From Sipunculus nudus (taxonomy: Eukaryota; Annelida; Sipuncula; Golfingiida; Sipunculidae): a stretch of 64,000 nucleotides of DNA. The stretch lies in the NCBI GenBank assembly GCA_026874595.1, contig CM049318.1, positions 33,499,956 to 33,563,955 of the forward strand, in the 5' to 3' direction. The notes beneath the pieces were generated by a model, which saw only the letters and a list, made by a program, of their open reading frames with translations, had not been told where the DNA came from and searched no databases. Below, one piece after another: positions 54,851 through 64,000 of this stretch; position 1 is the first letter of the stretch; each line of letters starts with the position of its first letter. Position numbers and translations under genes: made by a program.

Positions 54851-56748
54851 GACTAACAGTGGAGGCGTTTACCTCCACCCCCACCCCACCCCCTAAAAAA
54901 CCCAAAATAATCAAAAATATGAATATTTTGCTTGTCCATGCCCGATAAACACAGGTTAGAAGATTTTTACCCTTATATTTGCAAATAAATTTGCGGACAT
55001 ACTCGCCAAATAGGCTAATAGATTTAAAGAATAACAGTTGCATGAAGGTAGGAGTTACGATATATCACCAATTATGCTAGAATGTAGTTTAATTCAACAT
55101 ATACTTAAATACAAGAGAAGTCATGCCTTCTTTTTGAGTGTGTTTTATTTCATTTTTTATACACAGGATTGTTAAGATTATCTGTTGAATTTCGCTTACA
55201 AAAGTTGGGTGACCAATTATCGATACTTTATCGATAATTAAACATAGAGAAATTAATTATTTTAAAAGGTAAATATGAAAGCATTTGTCACATGCATACA
55301 AAGCGTAATAAATGTTAAAACATATATGTTATTTTCACATTATAATATCCCTCATTAAAAGTCAGTCAACATGCAGATATATACCTATCAAACTTAAAAA
55401 TGCCTCCATTTGACATAAAATAACTGATGTCAGTGTCGGCTACCCTTCATTGTGAAAATGTGACTTGTTGTAGGGACAAGATCTGAGGACAGAAGTGCAT
55501 AGCTTAGCCTTTTGGTACATGGGTGTACCAGGTAATTTCTATGATATCAAAATAATTCTGTCACCAAAATTATGCTATTTTTCATTTTTGGTAAAACCAT
55601 GAGACATTGCAAAATATTTCTTGTATTAAGATTTTTCACATGATTTCCACATTTTATCTAAGAAATTTCATTAGAAACCCCATTTTAATTATGGACAACT
55701 GATGTTAACTTTTCAGTTTGTTAAATCATTCTTCCAATTCCAGCATATGAATATTAACAAAAGGAGGATGTCTGTAAATTTGTATATATTGAGTCATTTT
55801 TTTTTTAAATTTGTTGTATACATATCTTAGGAAGAAATTGTTACACTTATGCAATGCTCTTATGTTGAGGTTGGACATTCCTGTTAGTGTAATGTGGTGA
55901 TGCATAACATAAAAAAGTATGTCAGAATATAATATAACTCTCATATCTTTAGACTGCATTATTTTGGATAGGCAAATCCTGCCCAGTTAGTAACTGCCTA
56001 GGGAGTGCTGGTTGCGGGGGCGGCAGCACATAAGCCTTAACCCTGTCTTCATTTCTGTTAAAAGCCCTGGCCCAACAGAAGAGGGCTTACAGAACACTGT
56101 ACCCCCTTTCAAAGCCTGCAGAGGGCAGAGTCAAACTTACTGCCCTGTGATTGACAGATAAGCCGGTTGTTAATTGACTGGCAGGTGAACATGCATATAC
56201 TATAGTGACAGTAGAAAGGAAGGAAGCTACAATATATCCCGATAGCTTTAGTGACGATAATACACAGTTGCCCTTGCAGTGAAGAATATAAAAAAATACA
56301 ACAGACAAGGGGTGATCTCCGTCCGAATTCATTTAGTCACAGGCGCTTGAATCCCTATTTGCAATAAAATCTTCATATCCCTAGTGTTCTTAAAAATACT
56401 ACGACAGAATCAATTCAAAAGAACCAATAATAAAACGGTCATACCAAACTTATTCAGTAAATAAGTATATCTTACCGATGTTCTGGTTTATTTTTATGAC
56501 AACGTACTAGTAGGTCATGAGGCTTTGTTAAAAGGACGAAAATATTTGCATCCTCATAGTGCGGCTCTACAAACAAGATGTAAATGTACTCTGACGCTGG
56601 TCAGAGACTTGTGAGGTTGTCGAAATGGCGCAATGCAACAGTGTGCATGCCGTCTTATTTTTGTCCGCAACTAAAAAGGTAAATTTTGTATAAACCTATA
56701 TTTCGGTCATATATAAGTTTTGTTATACAGCAGTCATTATTATGATTT

Positions 56749-58926
56749 CTACTGTGCGGCAGATTTGACGAATTCCTGCGCTCCTTCTAGCATCGTGTGT
56801 ACGTTGTAGTCATGTTTCCTCATAACAAGCCAGGTTCCGGCTGCTAAGGCTGCCACTAGTGCCATCTTGAGGTGGCGGGAAGAACCATTCGTGTCGTCTG
56901 CTTTGTGATCTTTCACCTTTCTGGTTTGGAAAGGATACCGTATCCTGTCCATTGTTCCAAGAATAACTGCTTCGGCCTTCGACCATTTTCCGGGACCTTC
57001 TAATCTGTACTGGACCGGTGTACACGGTCCGAAAAAGATGGCGCGCCATAATCGTTGATTCAGAAAGAAGTATCTCCCTGTAAATATAAACACCTATAGT
57101 GGAAAAAAAGTAGTCCATTAAGGATCAGTTGGTGATCCTGTGAATTATTTGTTCGAGAAGCTTCCATGTAAATCATAATGTCAATTTAATGCTATCTTCA
57201 GTTGGCACGCGATACGTAGTATACTGACTGCGCAACGTGGTATGCAGAAGTAGGCCTAATTCTTACAAATTCGCGTGGGAATTTAGAGGGCGGTAATATT
57301 ATGCAGTTTGATTACTCTTCATTAATAGGTAACATTCATGGGGAAAAACTGAGTAAAGAAAATCTCCATTGAGTATTGCTTGTCAGGGCTTCACACATTC
57401 CGTACATACCGGGCAATTGCGCTTATCCCTTTTGCATATTGATGCCCCCCCCCCCCCCGCCTATAAAAAAAGAAAAAAAAAAACAGCTTTCAGATAGTGC
57501 CTCAACGCAGCCATCCCCAAACCGCGTTCGGTCGCCACAGTCTGCATGTCGTATACAGTAAAGCCGGCGCTAAAACCTTGCGCCAGTGATGTAAAAACCC
57601 GCGAGATCTCACCGCAATCGAAGTTTCATTCACTTCGCTTCTGTCTTTTAAAATCTGTTAGGCTAAATAAAAACAAAAGCCTGATTTAAAAGGCCGAAGA
57701 GTAGTAAATGCCAAAGGTTAATACATCGTAACCAAGTCCCGTGGGCGCTTTACCGCAAGTAGCCGCCGACGGCGACGCAACAGGTATCAGGTTTCTGTTG
57801 CGTCGCCGGCCCACCAAATGGCTAACTGGGGTTATAACACGATACGAATTGTTACTCTTAGGAAGGAAAGTAAACAAAATATATTTCCTATTGTTTTTAC
57901 ATACTAATGTTCAATTTATGTTTGAATATGTCACTAAAAAAGCAAGAAGAGACCATTTTTTATAGGCTATACAGCAGGCGGTATAGGATCGAAATATCCG
58001 TCTGAGATTTTCTTCGGCAAAACATAACACATATCGAGTGCCTGTTAAACGCGGCTGAAAACGGAGTCGATGATGTTTCTCATCTAAAGAGTATGCCTGG
58101 GGAGACCTTCCGGTCAAGTAGGCCCCTTGATAGTCGTGCACTTTTGCATGTTTGTCGTTGAAAGTTTTAAAATCGAGACTGGGAGAACATATTTAGTGTT
58201 GTCACATTTGTTTAAGTTTTATAAACACATTTGTTTTTAGATTTAAGACAATTTTTTTAAGTTAGGCATATAATGCAAAGGAATAAATAGAAAATCATCA
58301 CACTATATATACCTAATAAATTAAACAACATGTAAAAATTCTTCCCTGCGGTAACTTATTAAAATTACATTCATCGTACTTTTATTCCATAGGAAAGCAT
58401 CTTTAACATTTGGCATAACATTTTACAGAATCCGTTACATAAAAGCGTTGTGATGTGCATGCAGTGGGTATGCAATGCATATCTCGACAACTTACAGAGG
58501 TTGGGTTTACATCCGATCATATCTGCCAGTTCATCCATGTACGGCACGTAGTCCACCTGTATTGTGTGACGTGTTGACTTGACGTAACGTGCTGCCATGG
58601 CAACCTGTCTCTGCCTCATGTCTTCTCGCATAATTTCACGGCTGGGTAGCTTCACCAACCCCTGAAACAGAATGGACAAGAAATGAAGTCTAAGCCTACA
58701 TCATTCTACATGCCTACCACCGCCAGGATTCAACCAGAGCTTTCCTGTGCAGTTCACAGAAAATGTATCACGGCACATCAAAACTTATAAATCCTATATA
58801 TAAAACTAAACTTATTATGTTGATCTATAATTAACCTAAATTATAGCAGCGTTCCCCTGGCAAGCCTTTAAATTTTAACAAATTAGTTCTTACTTTTTGA
58901 GCTCATTTACTAATAGACAATCTAAT

Positions 58927-58977
<51 letters not shown>

Positions 58978-59322
58978 ACTGCATGGTTATTTAGAGTCTC
59001 AAACCTTTTTAGTAGGGAGGTTACCGAAAATATGTTTTCCACATGACCTTGAATGACTTGAAAGGTAACTGATCATGCCCATTAACACATTCAATATGTG
59101 ATATGTGTACAAATAACAACAACAAAAAAAAAAAACGATTTTGAATGTTTAGAAAATTACAGGATAAGCATGATATTAAGCCTGAAACCTTGTTAACATT
59201 TATTTGATTTTATGAATGGATGGACCTTAGTCTGTAAATAAATGAGTACCGTCACTCGAAACAACCACATTTTAGATAACTGTGCAGCCAAAATGTTTGA
59301 CCGTGCAGAGAGAGAGAGAGAC

Positions 59323-59355
<33 letters not shown>

Positions 59356-62300
59356 TAGACAGACAGACAAACAGACACAAGCAGACACACTAAGGTTGTC
59401 ATAATTGTCACCTTGAACACACGAGTTGCTGCACGACTTTGTAATTCCACTATCGGCATCACTGATCCAGTCGGTTGAATGCAGCCGATAACAGCCAAGG
59501 TATTCTTCTCCAGATCAGGAGGAAACATGTATTTATAAAGTTCAACTTGATTGTCCTTCACGTTTATGACAGATTTATTAATAAATGGGAACCCAAACAC
59601 GTAGCCAGTACATGTGATTATAGCGTCGATGTTGTCTTCGGACGTTCCGTCTACAAACTCTACCCCGTCCTTGGTAAATCTTTTGACGTCGGGTTTGACG
59701 ATGACAGCTCCACGCAGTATCAGACCCGGGACATAGTCGCTGATAGTCGGATGGGCCTGGAGGGGACTATGTTCCGGTTGTAGACCATATAGGGCATGGT
59801 CAAAGCGTTTGTTGGCATCTTCAACCGCTGCCTTCAAGGTTGTTGACGGAAGGTAATAAGCAAAGCAGTGGCCTATCCTTGTATTAAAACTTAAATCACC
59901 GGGAATACCATGTAGTCCCAAACGAGGGAAAATCCAAGTTCCTCTTCTAGTGCTGAGGTACACCTGCAAAGATAAATTGCTTTCAATTAACGTTCCCGTA
60001 CGCTTCCCCCCCCCCCCCCCCCCCGGTGCAGTCGTCCACGATCTCCGCTGGCGTAACATTTGCCTTGTATAGGCTTTCTGGGGTTGAACACCAGGGTGCA
60101 CACAGAGCGAACAATTGTAATCAGACCAGCTCCTAATTTTAAATATGGGACACCTGCTCTCGTTGGTCTGATTACATCAGTTCATCCGTTCTCGTTGGTC
60201 TGATTCTTGACCTTATGTCAGAAACAGTGTCACCAGACCAATTAGAGCGGGGTTGCATGTTTAATTCGCTCTCAATCCTTGTACGCACCCTGGTGTTCGA
60301 ATCCAGAACATCTTACTACCAAACAGCGGTTACACGAGAGAAGATCTGTCAGGACGGCAGCGTATAACCGCTGCGTGAAGAGCGTAAAGGTGATCAATGC
60401 ATTAGTTGTTCAGATAGCGGTTACGAGTTGTGCCTAATTAGCGGACAGATGGCCGGACAGCCGGATGGCCTGACTAACAACAGACAAAAAGCGATAGCTA
60501 TATCTCAGATGACATACAGTCAGCCGAGCTAAAAGTGAGAAAGGAATAGAAGAGCCATGCATATTCTGAAAGGGATTTAACCTGTTTTTTCATATACTGG
60601 TAGTTCAAATATACTAGTACGAGTAGTTATTAAGGAGAGGAAATATGTAAATGTGGGGAATATATTTTACTGATGAAGTCTGCAACAGACCCCTATCAAG
60701 AGCTGTCTTATCATTTTCATATTGAAAGAAATAAAAGTATTTAAATTTTAGCCGCACGTTTTTAGAGTACAAGCCTTTGCTTCAAAGATAAATGGTGTTT
60801 GGCTAAACGATGCTGTATTGTGTTTGGACATACGTTATAATAGTGAATCAGAAAGAGACCTGCTTTGCACAAGGAGCTATCTCCCCGGCGGCGTCCATGG
60901 CAGAATTCCCTGCACCGATAACAACCACACGTTGACCAGCAAAGTCAATTCCTCTCCTCAAGTCATGACTGTGTGTAATGAACCCCTGAAAAGAATCCTG
61001 GCCGTCAAATTTCACGTTGTTGGTGTTGGCATGGTGACCTGTACAAACCATAACGAAGTCGAACCTCTCTTCCCTTTCCTGCATCGTGGTCGTGTCTCGG
61101 ATTCTCAGTTCCCATTGTCCGGTAAGGTCAAAATCAGCGGACTTCTTTACCGTCAGGATTTCATGGTTAAACCTAGTATTAAAACAAGTCATATATTAAT
61201 TGCAATGGCACGTAATGTATGAGCATCAATCTCACACTTTTGGTTTTGTTATAAAAAAATATACAAACTTCATTTTCAGGAATGCAAGGCACCGCCATTT
61301 GAGATTTCCGTATTGTGGAATGGTCCTAAAACCCTGTTTGCATTCATTCATTCGGCGTATATTATCAGGTTAATTCATGCGTAAGTAAATGTACATTTAT
61401 GAATATTCGTTGATGTCGTTCATCAATCCCGATCCGCCTCAAAATCTTATAGGTTCTTCAGAGGCCTATTCTCGAAATTCCCTGAACATTTCATGAAATT
61501 CTGTCGATTGTTGCGTGAGTTATGTAGTAAACAATCATACAAACACACATACGAACGGGGATGAAAGCATAACCTCCTGGCAATGACACTTTGCTTTAAT
61601 ATACTTGAACCATGAAGAATACAGCTGCCACATGCTTGTACCTTTACTACACGTTAAGGGGTGTTTCCATGTGCACGTATATATGCGCGAAAAAAAAAAA
61701 AACCCGCTCATATGATTTTGTAACTGGGGTATTTCCATGTGTCCATCAACGTATATGCGTATGTGCGTATATCCGTGAAAATCGCCGCAGGAGCGATTTT
61801 AACGCATAGGCTCTGGATGAACTCATGACGTGGGTTCACCATCTTTTTTGTCGAAGGCTTGCTCGATCCACTGTACAAATATAGGAGTCTGTCAGTTTAC
61901 GAAAATACGCATTTACGCGCACATGGAAACACACCTATTTATTCAAGCCTATACACACATGTGCAAATACGCGCATATGCGATGGCTATAGCTCAGATGA
62001 AATACAGTCAGCCGAGCTAAAAATGAGAAAGGAATGGAAGAGCCATGCATATTCTGAAAGGGATTTAACCTGTGTTATCATATACTGGTAGTTCAAATAT
62101 ACTAGTATGAGTAGTTATTAAGGAGAGGAAATATGTAAATGTGGGGAATATATTTTACTGATGGAGTCTGCAACAGACCCCTATCAAGAGCTGTCTTATC
62201 ATTTTCACATTGAAAGAAATAAAAGTATTTAAATTTTAGCCGCACGTTTTTAGAGTACAAGCCTTTGCTTCAAAGATATATGGTGTTTGGATAAACGATG

Positions 62301-62978
62301 CTGTATTGTGGTTGGACATGCGTTATAATAGTGAATCAGAAAGAGACAAATATAGGAGTCTGTCAGTTTACGCGCATATGGAAACACAGCTTTAACATAT
62401 GTAGAAAATATAGCACGTTTGTATTGTGACAGTTGTGTGAGGACTATCTGTTAAGCTGTATAGAATATATAATACATTAAGAATTCACCTCAGGCACATG
62501 GATAGCCGAAAACATTGTTAATAGCTGGTAAGGTACTCCATGCATGCATTATTAGGTACCTAGATAATGATACTTTGCTCTGCTGAATGTTGAACATTTT
62601 AAGTAAACTAACATGCGTTCAGAGCTTAATATTGCATCGACAAGATATCGCATCTTTAAGTCACCTGATGTACTTGTAAAGCCCAAAATGTTGGTAGTAG
62701 CTGGTAAAATACTCCATGAGTTTAGTGTTGTGACAGTAGTTCGGATACTCTTTTGGCATGGGGTAGTCACTGTAGCACGTCATCTCTTTACTGGTGTTGA
62801 TTACTGTCGTTTCCATGACGGTGGACTGGCCTTCGCGAATGTCATCCTTAAAGTTCCACATTCCCCCGATAGAGTCCGTTCTCTCAAAACACATAGGCTG
62901 CAGGCCTTCATCCAGACAGCACTTGATGGCCGGAAGACCACTGGCTCCAGCACCGATGATAGCAACACGTCCTGCCAT
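56749..62978 (-). CDS. flavin-containing monooxygenase (complete)
   Basis: Five coding exons on the minus strand: 62665..62978, 60860..61172, 59412..59963, 58496..58661 and 56749..57077, total 1674 nt (557 aa plus stop; typical animal FMOs are 530-560 aa). The start ATG at 62978 has AACATGG context. Motifs: FAD-binding GAGASG at residues 9-14; the FMO signature FQGFITHSHDL from about residue 166; NADPH-binding GAGNSA at 191-196; CTGY at 327-330, where vertebrate FMOs have ATGY; and a hydrophobic C-terminal anchor at about 516-535 (LKMALVAALAAGTWLVM). The predicted reaction is NADPH- and O2-dependent oxygenation of soft nucleophiles (N or S) in xenobiotics or amines at the ER membrane. Substrate cannot be inferred. 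The exon 2 donor is CAG/GTCTCT, weaker than the others. A second set of exons 3-5 lies downstream (49678-52931). Confidence 0.95.
58928..58974. repeat. (TA)n microsatellite in copy B
   Basis: TA tract in the intron between FMO exons 3 and 4; counterpart of 51887-51933. Confidence 0.95.
59307..59378. repeat. GA/GACA microsatellite in copy B
   Basis: Counterpart of 52265-52345, near the exon 3 splice donor of the complete FMO gene; fewer GA units than in copy A. Confidence 0.9.
60490..60859. repeat. duplicated FMO intron segment, copy 1
   Basis: About 370 bp running from GCGATAGCTATATCTCAGATG to GTGAATCAGAAAGAGAC. Its right end is the splice donor of FMO exon 2 exactly (exon begins at 60860). 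A close copy lies in intron 1 at 61979-62347. Confidence 0.85.
61655..61936. mobile_element. MITE-like element in FMO intron 1
   Basis: Inverted ends GGTGTTTCCATGTGCACG (left) and CGCGCACATGGAAACACACC (right), about 280 bp apart. Inside is a hairpin AAAATCGC...GCGATTTT at about 61779-61800. A fragment of the right end recurs at 62376 (CGCGCATATGGAAACACAGC). Confidence 0.6.
61979..62347. repeat. duplicated FMO intron segment, copy 2
   Basis: Same orientation as 60490-60859, with a few substitutions (CTATAGCTCAGATGAAATAC versus CTATATCTCAGATGACATAC). It ends at GTGAATCAGAAAGAGAC and is then joined to ACAAATATAGGAGTCTGTC, a phrase also found at 61875. Confidence 0.85.
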
Positions 62979-64000
62979 GTTTACAGATATCCCTATAGTG
63001 TTCTGAGCTTGAACGTTTTGTATGCGTAGAAGCGTGCACTTTGCATACGAGCTGAGAGCTAAAAACGGTACAATCAGGATTTAGGTCAAACAGCAACGCT
63101 GTAATGGCTATACCACTGGTAAGAAATGCTCGTATAGCCGGTCTCCTAAATCAAATCAAGTATTGGATCACTATTCGGGGGGGGGGGGATGAAAGTATAT
63201 GAAGGGGGGGGGGGGGGGGGGGGGAGGAGCTCCGGATTTGTACATATATTGCCTACAAGTGCTGGAATTAAAAGTGACAATTTTTTAACAATTTTTTTAT
63301 GATTGTATTGTTTGTACCAGATAGCAAAATTGTGTAACACTGGATTTAACACTGCTTGACACAGGGAATACGCGACAAACTTACACACACACATATATTT
63401 CGCGGCGCCCCTTCTCATTGTGCTAAATACTCCCCTGCTTGCAGCCTAGTACAGCGTGTATATGAGCACCCTCGATGTTTATTGGGTGTGATCTGTTTTA
63501 TTTATGACCTTCTGTGCTAATAAATATCAAGATATACAAACTACTAGCACACTTTTAGACTAGGGTAATATCGACAAAAACGGGTTTGCCAGGCTGTCCT
63601 TGTATTTGGACTACCATAAATTTCTACCGACTAAACTTCAAGTTGACTCTTGTGTCTTTACATGACACAACTATTACAATACAATACTCTTTAAATCTTG
63701 CAAATTTTGCAATTGCCGCCCTAATTTGAAAATGATATCCTGGAAAAACTCAGTGGAATGCAGTCAAATGTTCCAGCTTTATCTAACACAGAGGGACGAA
63801 TATTAATGGGTCAATGATTTTTTCATCTGATAGTGGTATACTATAGATGATATTGCTATAAATGCTTAGTCAACGCCAATTGACCTTACTGCTTAAGGGA
63901 AGCGTACATATTTAGCATTGATAACTTAAAAAATGATAAGTTAATGCACTAAGTTCAAGGACAGTTATCCCGTAACGTATACGGAGCTGAAATTTTGAAC
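62979..64000. other. 5' flank of FMO gene, no further gene seen
   Basis: It should hold the FMO 5' UTR and promoter, but no core promoter element is clear. Long G runs occur at 63178-63188 and about 63205-63225. The rest is AT-rich without recognisable coding sequence. Confidence 0.4.

Larger units (their letters stand above)
54860..60387. repeat. FMO-locus segmental duplication, copy B
   Basis: Collinear partner of 47923-53355, containing exons 3-5 of the complete FMO gene. Immediately to its right (60388-60530) is a shortened piece of the same tandem-array element that follows copy A, ending GCTATATCTCAGATGAC. Confidence 0.85.

Noticed and set aside
63146-63418. 90-codon minus-strand frame with polyproline
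   Set aside because: The proline run comes from poly-G tracts; nothing else supports a gene.

Overview
The window looks like nuclear DNA of a metazoan, most likely a bivalve mollusc. The evidence is intron-rich genes with GT/AG junctions, four recognisable animal genes plus a large zinc-finger gene, and AT-rich non-coding DNA full of (TA)n tracts, MITEs, tRNA-derived SINEs, a decayed LINE and long tandem arrays. Two array types resemble repeats I associate with bivalve genomes: tandem cores ending in a GACGGA-type tail, and TGACCTTTGACC-rich satellites. The bivalve assignment is inference; the animal assignment is secure.

Layout. 1-3.6 kb (+): 3' part of a C2H2 zinc-finger/AT-hook gene whose first exons lie off the left edge. 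3.6-8 kb: non-coding DNA with a PIF/Harbinger-like MITE. 8.0-14.1 kb (-): complete four-exon enkurin gene (cilium/flagellum), with two opposed copies of one MITE flanking its third exon. 16.4-23.6 kb (+): complete four-exon histamine N-methyltransferase-like methyltransferase gene. 24.9-26.3 kb: satellite rich in nuclear-receptor-like half sites. 28.0-36.3 kb (-): complete eight-exon MOB4 (phocein) gene; one intron carries a piggyBac-like MITE split by a long tandem-array element. 36-49 kb: gene-poor, with SINEs, a MITE, a dead LINE and a near-perfect 701-bp tandem duplication. 49.7-63.0 kb (-): a complete five-exon flavin-containing monooxygenase (FMO) gene (exons 1-5, 62978 to 56749), followed downstream by a second intact copy of exons 3-5 only (52931 to 49678), produced by a ~5.5-kb segmental duplication.

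The genes do not form a pathway; they are ordinary neighbours on a eukaryotic chromosome. I found no new multi-gene system. The most interesting item is the FMO locus: the downstream exons 3A-5A keep reading frame, exon lengths and splice sites, so they could serve as alternative 3' exons, be a very young partial duplicate, or be a false duplication in the assembly of a heterozygous genome. I assigned exon borders by reading splice junctions and checking codon phase by hand; they should be close to exact, but nothing was aligned against a database.
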